43,852 bases of DNA. Origin: Nitrospirota bacterium. GTDB taxonomy: Bacteria; Nitrospirota; Thermodesulfovibrionia; Thermodesulfovibrionales; Magnetobacteriaceae. The notes below the pieces were generated by a model that saw only the letters and a list, made by a program, of their open reading frames with translations, was not told the DNA's origin and ran no database searches. Of this stretch, positions 31,928-40,105 are shown one piece after another; the first letter of the stretch is position 1; the number at the start of each line of letters is the position of its first letter. A program made the translations under genes and the position numbers. The DNA lies in assembly GCA_015233895.1 (NCBI GenBank), contig JADFXG010000027.1, positions 1 through 43,852 of the forward strand, written 5' to 3'.

Positions 31928-33028
31928 TTAGCTGCCTTGCCTCTGTTCCAGTATAATATCGTCAAAGTCCTTATCTGTGCCATCCAGACGCATCTTTGAG
32001 TATCGAGTCTCACTTATAATATCTATATCCCAACCGGTAAGTTTCATGGCAAGCTTTACGTTTTGCCCTTTTTTACCGATAGCCAGAGAGAGCTGTGTGT
32101 CATCAACAACGACCATAGCTGTTTTATCCTCTTCATTGATACCGATTTTATCCACCTCGGCAGGCGTCAGCGCCTTGGCTATATAGACCCTTATATCAGT
32201 GGTCCAGTGGATAATGTCTATACGTTCTCCACGTAATTCTCTCACTATAGCCTGCACACGGGTTCCTTTCATCCCAACACATGCTCCCACGGGGTCTATC
32301 GAATGATCACTGGAAAACACGGCTAATTTTGTTCTCTCCCCTGGCTCTCTGACCAGGTCTTTTATTGTAACTATCCCGTCATTAATCTCCGGAACCTCCA
32401 TCTTAAAAAGCTCCGATACGAATTCCGCAGAAGCCCTCGACAATACTATCTGAGGCCCCTTTGAAGAGGGATTAACAGCCGCAATATACGCCCTTATCGT
32501 ATCCCCCGACTTAAGATACTCTCTGGGCAACGTATCCCTTATCGGCAGCACAGCCTCCACTTTCCCGATGTTTATAAAGTACATCCCTTTTTCTTTTCTT
32601 TGCACCACACCTGAGGCAATTGTATGCACCTTACCGATGAATTTATCATAAATTACGTCCCTTTCAGCCTCCCGCACTTTTTGCATTATCACCTGTTTGG
32701 CTGTTTGAGCTGCAATACGTCCAAAGTCCTTTATATCAATAGGGTCTTGTATCTCATCGCCTATTTTTGCATTTTTATTAAGCAGAAGAGCATCCGGAAG
32801 TGTTATTTCAATATGTGGGTCAACAACATTATTTACTACTGTTTTTGTCTTAAATACTCTGAGTTCATAGCTTTCAGGACTTATAGTCAGCCCTATGTTT
32901 TCATTCCTTACGAATTTCCTCTTCACTGCCGTCAACATCGCCGACTCTATTGTGGCTCTCAGGTGGTCCCTCGATATCCCCTTTTCATTGCTTATCTGCT
33001 CTATTACGTACCGGATTTCTTTGCTCAT
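31928..33028 (-). CDS. nusA: Transcription termination/antitermination factor NusA
   Basis: A 366-residue NusA that binds RNA polymerase and nascent RNA and modulates pausing, termination and antitermination. Residues 1-125 are the polymerase-binding N-terminal domain. The S1 domain begins near residue 133 (GKVHTIASGVVQRKEKGMYF). Two KH domains follow, with DPVGACVGMKGTRVQAIVREL and LAIGKKGQNVKLAMKLTGW. There are no C-terminal acidic repeats, which is usual outside Proteobacteria. The ATG overlaps the rimP stop as ATGA. infB, the usual next gene, is replaced by a coiled-coil gene and pilD. Confidence 0.96.
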   Translation of the reverse strand: MSKEIRYVIEQISNEKGISRDHLRATIESAMLTAVKRKFVRNENIGLTISPESYELRVFKTKTVVNNVVDPHIEITLPDALLLNKNAKIGDEIQDPIDIKDFGRIAAQTAKQVIMQKVREAERDVIYDKFIGKVHTIASGVVQRKEKGMYFINIGKVEAVLPIRDTLPREYLKSGDTIRAYIAAVNPSSKGPQIVLSRASAEFVSELFKMEVPEINDGIVTIKDLVREPGERTKLAVFSSDHSIDPVGACVGMKGTRVQAIVRELRGERIDIIHWTTDIRVYIAKALTPAEVDKIGINEEDKTAMVVVDDTQLSLAIGKKGQNVKLAMKLTGWDIDIISETRYSKMRLDGTDKDFDDIILEQRQGS

Positions 33029-33483
33029 CTTATCTCTATCTCCACTTTAGCTCTTGATACGTTGTCAATGGGGATTGCCACAATTCTCTTATCAACCGTA
33101 AGGGTTATCGAATCCTCCTCGACGCTTTGGAGGCGTCCCCTGAAAAAATTCTCATTACTTATCTTTTCTGCTGTTACCACATTGAGAAGTTTCCCGATAT
33201 TCTTTAAGAAATCTGTCCTGCCCTTAAGCGGCCTGTCTATGCCGGGAGAGGTCACCTCAAGTGTATATGACTCAGGAAACATGTCCTCTACGTCAAGCAT
33301 CACACCTACTTCACGGCTAACCCTCTCACAGTCACTTAGAGTAACTCCGCTCTCCTTATCCAACGTCAATCTCAAAAGTGTACGGCTGCCGCGGCCCTTT
33401 ACCTCAACCCCGACTATATCCACACCGTTTCTCAGTGCTACCTCCTCTACGAGGTTTCTTAATTTCTTCTGCATTTCCATCAT
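33025..33483 (-). CDS. rimP: Ribosome maturation factor RimP
   Basis: A 152-residue RimP needed for 30S subunit maturation. Visible features are LVEEVALRNGVDIVGVEV, RTLLRLTLDKESGVTLSDCE, the signature LEVTSPGIDRPLKGRTDF, and the C-terminal SH3-like part ending SRAKVEIEIR. It overlaps nusA by 4 bases (ATGA), showing translational coupling. ATG codons at 33483, 33480 and 33474 are all possible starts, and none has a clear ribosome site. A longer TTG start at 33492 would run into the terminator-like hairpin and is rejected. Confidence 0.94.
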   Translation of the reverse strand: MMEMQKKLRNLVEEVALRNGVDIVGVEVKGRGSRTLLRLTLDKESGVTLSDCERVSREVGVMLDVEDMFPESYTLEVTSPGIDRPLKGRTDFLKNIGKLLNVVTAEKISNENFFRGRLQSVEEDSITLTVDKRIVAIPIDNVSRAKVEIEIR

Positions 33484-33490
33484 AAAAAAC

Positions 33491-33512
33491 AAAAAAGTGG
33501 GTTAAGCCCACT
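33491..33512 (-). terminator. Terminator-like hairpin in the rimP leader (attenuator candidate)
   Basis: On the minus strand AGTGGG CTTAA CCCACT forms a 6-bp stem directly followed by TTTTTT, ending 7 bases before the first rimP ATG. No minus-strand gene lies upstream that it could terminate, and a strong promoter lies about 50 bases before it. An earlier AGTGG in the leader could pair with CCACT as an alternative fold. Confidence 0.6.
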
Positions 33513-33561
33513 CGTTAAATTAAATAAAGAGCACATAACATCACTCTTACCACTAAATAGC

Positions 33562-33590
33562 ATTATAGCATTTTTAATTGTAAATGTCAA
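33562..33590 (-). promoter_or_regulatory. Consensus sigma-70 promoter of the rimP-nusA operon
   Basis: The minus strand has a perfect TTGACA (33585-33590), a 17-base spacer and a perfect TATAAT (33562-33567), preceded by TGC (extended -10). Transcription should begin near 33555, giving a leader of about 72 bases. Confidence 0.8.
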
Positions 33591-33650
33591 ATAAAGGCGG
33601 TTCAAACCCTGTGGTTATTTTTATTTTGGTTAAACAAAACAAAAAAAATC

Positions 33651-33680
33651 TTGATTTTTTAATTTTAATTAAGATACTAT
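33651..33680 (+). promoter_or_regulatory. Candidate promoter of the merR-type gene
   Basis: TTGATT (33651-33656) and TACTAT (33675-33680) are 18 bases apart, 64 bases before the ATG and divergent from the rimP promoter. No clear dyad operator is visible between them. Confidence 0.3.
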
Positions 33681-33743
33681 TAGTACTGATGTTGATAGCG
33701 GCAATTACTAAATACATTACTACAGGCGCATGAAGGGAAAGGT

Positions 33744-34175
33744 ATGAAAACACCAGATATGAAAAAGGGGTTGGTTGTGCACAGAAACGACATGCCGCTT
33801 TATGCAATCGGAGTGGCAGCCGAGTTGGTAGGTATAACTGACCAAACACTGCGATTATATGAAAAACACGGACTAATCAAGCCGACACGGAGAAATAAAA
33901 ACAGATACTACTCGGAAAACGATGTAAAGTGGCTCCAGTGTATAAGAGATTTGATTCACAACAGAAAGATAAGTATTGAGGGATTAAAACTCCTCCTTGA
34001 CTACGCTCCATGCTGGGAAATAACTAACTGTCCGGAAAAAAAGAAAAGCATGTGTTCAGCCTATGTCAACAAATCCATGTCCTGTTGGGAGTTGAGTAAA
34101 AAGAGGTGCATTAAGGAAAACGGCGACAACTGTGATGACTGTATAGTCTATTTAAAAGCTTTCAAAAAACCTTAA
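33744..34175 (+). CDS. MerR-family transcriptional regulator with a Cys-rich C-terminal domain
   Basis: A 143-residue regulator. The winged helix-turn-helix (about residues 19-86) has YAIGVAAELVGITDQTLRLY and the typical KHGLIKPTRRNKNRYYSENDV wing, like HspR-type members. In place of the usual long coiled coil there is a Cys-rich tail with C90, C96, C104, C114, C122, C130 and C133. It includes two Cys-Trp pairs (PCWEITNC and SCWELSKKRC) that resemble the two-CW motif of some bacterial signalling proteins. The tail may bind metal or sense redox state; this is inference. It sits upstream of pilC in the same direction, so it might control the pilus genes, or the divergent rimP operon. Confidence 0.82.
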   Translation: MKTPDMKKGLVVHRNDMPLYAIGVAAELVGITDQTLRLYEKHGLIKPTRRNKNRYYSENDVKWLQCIRDLIHNRKISIEGLKLLLDYAPCWEITNCPEKKKSMCSAYVNKSMSCWELSKKRCIKENGDNCDDCIVYLKAFKKP

Positions 34176-34220
34176 ATAACATAAAATAAAACATGTACAA
34201 GAAAATTTCTTTAGTTTTAG

Positions 34221-34226
34221 TATAAT
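34221..34226 (+). promoter_or_regulatory. Candidate -10 element of pilCSR
   Basis: A perfect TATAAT lies 38 bases before the pilC ATG. The best -35 candidate (TGTACA at 34194) is spaced 21 bases away, so the promoter is weak or regulator-dependent. Confidence 0.3.
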
Positions 34227-34264
34227 ATACAATAGTGCTCTTATTTGTTTAAGGAGGGAGATGT

Positions 34265-35359
34265 ATGGCAGGGCAAAAGACGACTGGGCAGCTAAAGAAA
34301 AAAAGTTTATCATTCGGTGGTTCTGTATCAGATAAAGACCTGGTGGTGTTTACACGCCAGTTTTCAACAATGATTGATGCCGGTCTCCCACTTGTCCAGT
34401 CACTTGACATACTGTCTGAGCAATCGGAAAACCCCACATTTAAGAACATCATATATGAAATGAAATTAGAGGTCGAGGGCGGCTCTACGTTTTCCGATGC
34501 ACTGAAAAAATATCCGAAAGTGTTTAACGAACTCTACGCCAATATGGTTCAGGCAGGAGAGGCCGGCGGTATTTTGGATACGGTGCTTCAGAGGCTTGCC
34601 GACTACATTGAGAAGTCCATGAGACTTAAAAAGAAAGTAAAAGGGGCCATGACTTATCCTATAGTTATCATTTCAATAGCGGTCATATGTATAGGCGTTA
34701 TAATGGTATTTGTGGTACCGACGTTTGCTAAGATGTTTGCCTCATTGGGCGGCACGCTGCCGGCTCCCACAAGGGTAATCATAGCACTCAGCGGCTTTAT
34801 AGCCGGCTGGGGCGGTCTTATGATTGTTGTGGTTTTTGTAGCAACTGTGTTTGTCTATAAGCAAATTCGAAGTACAGACAACGGTAAGTACATAACCGAT
34901 AAGATATTCCTAAAAATGCCCATATTTGGTATTCTTATAAGAAAGGTGGCTGTTGCTAAATTTACGAGGACCCTTGGCACACTTATCTCAAGTGGAGTGC
35001 CTATTCTTGAGGGACTTGAAAACACCGCAAGAACCTCTGGCAATAAAGTTGTGGAAAGAACAATTTATTCGGTAAGAAGCGCAGTAACAGAGGGGTTGCC
35101 GTTATCAGATCCTCTTAGCAAGGCAGGGGTTTTTCCGCCCATGGTCACCAGCATGATTGCAATAGGAGAGTCAACCGGAGCGCTGGATGCTATGTTAAAT
35201 AAAATAGCTGACTTTTACGACGAAGAGGTTGACAACACCGTTTCAAATCTGACAGCCCTCATGGAACCTCTCATGATAGTTTTTCTGGGCGGAACTGTTG
35301 GATTTACTGTAGTTGCAATGTACTTGCCCATCTTTAAGATGGTCACTCTTATTAAGTAA
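34265..35359 (+). CDS. pilC: Type IV pilus inner-membrane platform protein PilC (T2SF family)
   Basis: A 364-residue platform protein of the type IV pilus or a type II secretion system. Two repeated GspF domains (about residues 23-145 and 225-350) each begin FTRQFSTMIDAGLPL- or FTRTLGTLISSGVPI-like. Each is followed by membrane helices, with three helices in total near 128-155, 170-200 and 335-360. The N-terminus lacks the extra region of long PilC proteins. AAGGAGG is 7 bases before ATG 34265. pilS follows after 2 bases. No pilB, pilT or pilin gene is in the window. Confidence 0.92.
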   Translation: MAGQKTTGQLKKKSLSFGGSVSDKDLVVFTRQFSTMIDAGLPLVQSLDILSEQSENPTFKNIIYEMKLEVEGGSTFSDALKKYPKVFNELYANMVQAGEAGGILDTVLQRLADYIEKSMRLKKKVKGAMTYPIVIISIAVICIGVIMVFVVPTFAKMFASLGGTLPAPTRVIIALSGFIAGWGGLMIVVVFVATVFVYKQIRSTDNGKYITDKIFLKMPIFGILIRKVAVAKFTRTLGTLISSGVPILEGLENTARTSGNKVVERTIYSVRSAVTEGLPLSDPLSKAGVFPPMVTSMIAIGESTGALDAMLNKIADFYDEEVDNTVSNLTALMEPLMIVFLGGTVGFTVVAMYLPIFKMVTLIK

Positions 35360-35361
35360 AC

Positions 35362-36999
35362 TTGTTTGTTGAAATAAGAAAAATCCGTGCTCTGATTCTT
35401 CTCAGAGTCGGCATCACATATCTTTTACTTGCATCGTTTTTTCTCTATGGCGGAAAGTTTGCCGTTTTTCCATACCCTGATTTGCTTTCCAATCTGGCTG
35501 TGTTTATATTCATCCTTACGATTCTTTACCTGCTAGTACTTAAAAGACTGCAGAAAACCCCAGATTCTAAAACCACCGGCAGGTTTCATTTATTTACTTA
35601 TTTTCAGATTGTTTTTGATTCCTTTATTATTTTTTTTCTGATTATTATAACAGGGGGAATAGACAGCTGGTTTTCCTTTCTGCTGCTTGTAAATGTTATT
35701 TCTGCCGGGGTCACACTTGGCCGGGCCCCAATTATGATAATGGCATCATTAAATTCAATCGGTTACGGTACAGTCATCGTGCTGCAATTTTACCAGATAC
35801 TGAAAGTTCCATATTCTGCGACTCTGATTGGCCAGGACTTCTTTTACAACATATTTGCAAACATGACGGCTCTTTTTCTAACCGCTTATTTAAGCCGCCA
35901 TCTCCTTATCAGGCTTGAGAAAACCTCAAGCACACTTAAACAAGCTGAAAGTAATTTTCAAGACCTCTATTCATTTCATCAGGAGGTGATAGAAAACATA
36001 CCGGCTGGCTTGATTTACACAGATAAGGACGGTAAAATTATGCTCTTTAACCGGCCAGCTGAAAAGATAACAGGCATTTCAAGAGAAACAGCAACCGATA
36101 AGACACTGTATGACATCTTTAAATTTGTACCTGTTCAAATGGATACCGGAATTTTTAAAGGCACTATTACGGATTATACAGATGATAGTGAAAAGATTAT
36201 AGAAATGAAAATCTCAACCCATACAAATAACTCAGGTCAACTGCTGGGATTTGTTACAGCCTTTGAGGACCAGACCAGAATAACTGAGCTACAGAGGGAT
36301 ATGAAGGAAAAGGAGAAATTAGCAGCCATAGGAGAGCTTTCCGCAAACATAGCCCATGAGATAAGAAATCCTCTTGCTGCGCTCAGGACTTCAATAGAGA
36401 TGCTTCGGGAGGACAGTCTTTCAGGCACACTAAAACCAGAGCGTACAACCCGCATCATGGACATTGCAATTAAGGAAATGGACAGACTCAACAAAATTAT
36501 AACTGATTTTCTCATATACTCAAGCCCAAAACCTCCCAATCTTACCTCGGTTTATTTAAACAAGGTGCTGCGAGAGAGTGTGGACATGCTCCGCACCTCT
36601 GTGATAACCTATGCTGAGGGCAGCAGGCATATAAGCATTAACTATGACGAACCGGAGAGTTCGCTAAATGTTCATTGTGATGAGGATAAAATTAAGCAGG
36701 TGTTTTTGAATCTTGGTATAAATGCCTTGCAATCGTTGACAGCGGGCGGAACTCTCAGTATTTCTGTTAAACGTCTCGGTGATTTTGTTAAAATAACATT
36801 CAGCGATACCGGTACGGGTATTGATAGTGATGTTTTAAAGAAGATATTTTATCCCTTTTATACCACCAAAAGAGGGGGCTCCGGTTTAGGGCTTGCCATA
36901 GTCTACAGGATAATAGAGGAGCATTCGGGGAAAATAAAGGTGGTTAGTTTTCCCCAAAAAGGAACTACGTTTGACATCTTTTTACCCGGAGGCGGATAG
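35362..36999 (+). CDS. pilS: PilS-like membrane sensor histidine kinase
   Basis: A 545-residue kinase with about six N-terminal membrane helices (residues 8-190), as in PilS. A PAS domain follows at about 205-310 (NIPAGLIYTDKDG). HisKA carries H332 in NIAHEIRNPLAALRTS. The HATPase domain has LNLGINALQSL, FSDTGTGI and GGSGLGLAIVYRI. With PilR it should control pilin or pilus gene transcription through sigma-54. The start is a TTG 2 bases after the pilC stop; no other start keeps the first helix, so translation is probably coupled. pilR begins 2 bases after its stop. Confidence 0.88.
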   Translation: MFVEIRKIRALILLRVGITYLLLASFFLYGGKFAVFPYPDLLSNLAVFIFILTILYLLVLKRLQKTPDSKTTGRFHLFTYFQIVFDSFIIFFLIIITGGIDSWFSFLLLVNVISAGVTLGRAPIMIMASLNSIGYGTVIVLQFYQILKVPYSATLIGQDFFYNIFANMTALFLTAYLSRHLLIRLEKTSSTLKQAESNFQDLYSFHQEVIENIPAGLIYTDKDGKIMLFNRPAEKITGISRETATDKTLYDIFKFVPVQMDTGIFKGTITDYTDDSEKIIEMKISTHTNNSGQLLGFVTAFEDQTRITELQRDMKEKEKLAAIGELSANIAHEIRNPLAALRTSIEMLREDSLSGTLKPERTTRIMDIAIKEMDRLNKIITDFLIYSSPKPPNLTSVYLNKVLRESVDMLRTSVITYAEGSRHISINYDEPESSLNVHCDEDKIKQVFLNLGINALQSLTAGGTLSISVKRLGDFVKITFSDTGTGIDSDVLKKIFYPFYTTKRGGSGLGLAIVYRIIEEHSGKIKVVSFPQKGTTFDIFLPGGG

Positions 37000-37001
37000 A
37001 A

Positions 37002-38348
37002 ATGGAGTATGGAAAAATCCTTATAGTGGAAGACGAAAAGAGTATGAACGAAATTCTAAGGATGCTTTTAGAGGGAGAGGGGTATGAGGTTGTTTCAGCA
37101 TATGACGGCAGGGAGGGGCTTGAGGCTGTAAAGAAAGACATCTTTGACATAGTGCTTACAGATATTAAGATGCCTGTGCAAACCGGCTTTGAGGTTCTAA
37201 GGGAGGTGAAAGAACAAAGTCCTGAGACAATCGTGATAATGATAACAGCCTTTGGAACCACAGAGGACGCTATTGAGGCAATGAAGGCCGGGGCTTACGA
37301 CTACGTAAATAAACCATTTAAAATAGATGAAATACGGTTAATCATAAAAAAAGCGCTTGAAAAACGGCATCTTAGCAGAGAAGTTAAAAATCTGAAAGAC
37401 CAATTGGACGGCACCTACCGCTTTGAAAATATAATAGGCAAAAGTAAATGTATGAGAGATCTTCTTATGGCAGTGCCAAGGGTGGCAGAGAGCAATTCAA
37501 ACGTGTTGTTGACCGGTGAAACCGGTTGTGGCAAGGAGCTGCTTGCCCATGCCATACATAAGCTAAGCAAACGGGCAGATAAAGACTTTGTTGCTATAAA
37601 CTGTGCAGCCCTTCCGGAGGGGCTTTTAGAGAGTGAGCTGTTTGGGCATATGAAGGGCTCTTTTACAGGGGCATCCTCAAACAAAGAGGGCCTTTTTGAA
37701 GTGGCAGACAGCGGCACCATGTTTTTGGATGAGATAGGTGATATGCCCCTTGCGCTGCAAGCAAAACTGCTCAGAGTGCTTGAGGATGGTACGTACAGAA
37801 GAATTGGCGGCACTAAAGACCTAAAGACCGATGTAAGGGTAATATCGGCTACAAATAAAATCCTCAAAGATGAATCCGCTACAGGGCGATTCAGAACAGA
37901 TCTGTACTACAGGTTAAACGTTATTCCAATTCACATTCCACCTTTAAGAAACAGAAGAGACGACATCCCGATTCTATTAGACTACTTTTTGGAGAAGAAC
38001 AATATAACCAACAGAAGGTTTTCAAATGACGCCATTGACGCCCTGATGAAATACTCATGGCCAGGAAACGTAAGAGAACTTGAGAACATGATTGACCGGG
38101 TACTTACATTTTCCGAGGAAGAGATAATAACTGCAGAGGAGCTCCCACTGGAACTCCGAGAGCAGCTCATATCGGTAGAGTTTCCACCTGACGGGGTGTT
38201 TCTTGATGACATATTGATGGAAACAGAAAAACTGTATCTTAAAAAAGCACTTGAAACAGCCGCCGGAAATAAAACAGAGGCGGCAAAAGTGCTAAACATA
38301 TCGTTTCGCCAATTCAGACACAGACTTAAAAAGTATGGTATTGATTAA
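37002..38348 (+). CDS. pilR: PilR-like sigma-54-dependent response regulator
   Basis: A 448-residue NtrC-family activator. The receiver domain (1-120) has D54 in LTDIKMP and K104 in NKPF. The AAA+ domain has Walker A at 172-179 (GETGCGKE), the sigma-54-contacting loop as GSFTGA (219-224, Ser in place of the common Ala), FLDEIGDMPLALQAKLLRVL and the R-finger region. A Fis-type helix-turn-helix lies at about 415-448 (KTEAAKVLNISFRQFRHRL). It pairs with the kinase immediately upstream. This implies a sigma-54 gene and -24/-12 promoters elsewhere; I saw no convincing -24/-12 site in the window. Confidence 0.92.
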   Translation: MEYGKILIVEDEKSMNEILRMLLEGEGYEVVSAYDGREGLEAVKKDIFDIVLTDIKMPVQTGFEVLREVKEQSPETIVIMITAFGTTEDAIEAMKAGAYDYVNKPFKIDEIRLIIKKALEKRHLSREVKNLKDQLDGTYRFENIIGKSKCMRDLLMAVPRVAESNSNVLLTGETGCGKELLAHAIHKLSKRADKDFVAINCAALPEGLLESELFGHMKGSFTGASSNKEGLFEVADSGTMFLDEIGDMPLALQAKLLRVLEDGTYRRIGGTKDLKTDVRVISATNKILKDESATGRFRTDLYYRLNVIPIHIPPLRNRRDDIPILLDYFLEKNNITNRRFSNDAIDALMKYSWPGNVRELENMIDRVLTFSEEEIITAEELPLELREQLISVEFPPDGVFLDDILMETEKLYLKKALETAAGNKTEAAKVLNISFRQFRHRLKKYGID

Positions 38349-38355
38349 CAACGGA

Positions 38356-38385
38356 TTGCATTTTTGTTGTACCAGCTTGTATAAT
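38356..38385 (+). promoter_or_regulatory. Candidate promoter of the exporter operon
   Basis: A perfect TATAAT at 38380-38385, with TTGCAT at 38356-38361 (18-base spacer, only TTG conserved). It would give a leader of about 70 bases before the exporter ATG at 38465. Confidence 0.35.
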
Positions 38386-38464
38386 CAAAAGTGTTAAAAT
38401 GCCTGAGTGCCAATCAGACGTTTGTAAACACCAGATTTTCAGATACCGGAGTAAATACTGACAC

Positions 38465-40105
38465 ATGAGACTTTTAGATTTCTTAACTGCTGAGACTGAC
38501 CTCAGAAGCACCAGGGTCATTGTGATGTCCACCCTGGCAGGTTCTGCCAATGCAATGGTAGTAGTAATCATAAACAACGTCGCTCAGGATTTTTCAGAGC
38601 TTAATTTCAGATCCCTTCTAATGTTTTCTCTGTGCATCTTACTGTATGTAGTTACAAAAAAATATTCACTCTATGAAACTGCCACAACAGTGCGCACGGC
38701 CATGTATCGAGCCAATATGCGGATTTCTGATAAAATCAGGCGCACATCTCTCATGTCTCTGGAGACAATCGGTAAAACACAAATATATACCACTATGGCT
38801 GAAAACACGGAAATTGTCTATGAGGCGTCAAGAAAAATGGTCAACGGAATCTCCCAGATAGTAATGCTGGTTTTCTGCTTTATTTATATAGCCATACTTT
38901 CTATGACAGCCTTCTGGTTTTCTATAGCCATGATAGGCAGCGCAGTTTTAATCTATATTCTAAACCAAAAAAAAATAAGCGAAGGACTTCGCGCAGCGGC
39001 CAATAAAGAGGGCGAATATTTTGACACTATGAATCATATCCTTGAGGGTTTTAAGGAAATCAAGATGAATGTGAAAAAAAGCGAGGATCTGCTACGAAAT
39101 TATCTTGAAAAAATATCTCGTTCCACTAAAGAGCTACAGATAGGCACAGAGAACAGAGTGATAGCAAACTACATATTTATTCAGATATTTTTCTACATAC
39201 TACTTGGTTCTATAGTGTTTGTGCTGCCTCAGACCTCGTCAGTAACGGTGAAGGTGGTAGGACAGATAACCGCTGTGATACTTTTTATAATAGGCCCCCT
39301 GGGAAACGTGGTAGAAGCCATACCGCTTATACTAAAGGCAAACATGTCGCTTGAGCGCTTTGACAATCTTGAGAAACTTCTGGAGGACTCCGACGATATG
39401 AAACACACAGCCCCTGATGCAATCCTAAGAAGTAAAGAAACATTTGACGCAATAACTCTCAAAAGAGTAATATTTACGTACCCTGAAACACCAGCAAAGC
39501 AATCTTTCACCGTAGGGCCCATAGACCTGACTATCAAACGGGGTGAAGTCGTCTTTTTAGTTGGCGGAAACGGTTCCGGCAAAACCACCCTGCTTAAAAT
39601 ACTGACAGGCCTCTATTATCCTCAGTCGGGAACTATTATGGTTGATGATATAGCGGTTAATATGACAAATTACGCATATTACAGAGACCTGATTGCTGTT
39701 ATCTTCACTGAGTCCCATGTCTTTGACAGGCTTTATGGGATAGATGATGTTGACGAGATAAAACTAAACGAGCTTATCAATATGATGGAACTGGTTGATA
39801 AAACCTCATACGTTGAGGGTAAATTTACTGATATAAAACTCTCCACCGGACAGCGCAAAAGACTGGCCCTGATTGAATCCTTAATGGAGAACAGAGCGGT
39901 TTATGTGCTGGATGAGGTGGCGGCAGACCAGGACCCGCATTTCAGAAAGTACTTTTACGACAATATATTAAGGAAAATGCAAAGCGAGGGTAAAACGATT
40001 ATTGCAGCCACTCATGATGACAAGTATTTTTATGTTGCTGACCGGGTGCTTAAAATGGATTACGGGAAAATAACTGAGGACAGACATCATGGGCAGCACA
40101 AGTAA
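38465..40105 (+). CDS. Cyclic-peptide-type ABC exporter (fused membrane and ATPase domains)
   Basis: A 546-residue half-transporter. Six membrane helices lie in the first 300 residues. The ATPase domain has Walker A G367-T374 (GGNGSGKT), signature LSTGQRKRLAL (from residue 459), Walker B VYVLDEVAADQDP (Glu present) and an H-loop AATHDD. Length and motifs fit the SyrD/PvdE group that exports cyclic or non-ribosomal peptides or siderophore precursors. The following gene overlaps by 17 bases, and a thioesterase and a phosphopantetheinyl transferase are downstream, which supports that role. The substrate is not known from the window. Confidence 0.83.
   Translation: MRLLDFLTAETDLRSTRVIVMSTLAGSANAMVVVIINNVAQDFSELNFRSLLMFSLCILLYVVTKKYSLYETATTVRTAMYRANMRISDKIRRTSLMSLETIGKTQIYTTMAENTEIVYEASRKMVNGISQIVMLVFCFIYIAILSMTAFWFSIAMIGSAVLIYILNQKKISEGLRAAANKEGEYFDTMNHILEGFKEIKMNVKKSEDLLRNYLEKISRSTKELQIGTENRVIANYIFIQIFFYILLGSIVFVLPQTSSVTVKVVGQITAVILFIIGPLGNVVEAIPLILKANMSLERFDNLEKLLEDSDDMKHTAPDAILRSKETFDAITLKRVIFTYPETPAKQSFTVGPIDLTIKRGEVVFLVGGNGSGKTTLLKILTGLYYPQSGTIMVDDIAVNMTNYAYYRDLIAVIFTESHVFDRLYGIDDVDEIKLNELINMMELVDKTSYVEGKFTDIKLSTGQRKRLALIESLMENRAVYVLDEVAADQDPHFRKYFYDNILRKMQSEGKTIIAATHDDKYFYVADRVLKMDYGKITEDRHHGQHK

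Noticed and set aside
32624-33505. A 293-codon open frame on the plus strand
   Set aside because: It lies opposite rimP and the start of nusA, its translation is low-complexity and Ser/Leu-rich, and it has no ribosome site; it is a shadow of the real genes.
33516-33743. A tRNA gene upstream of rimP, as metY in Escherichia coli
   Set aside because: No cloverleaf or T-loop motif on either strand; the region holds the promoter and leader only.
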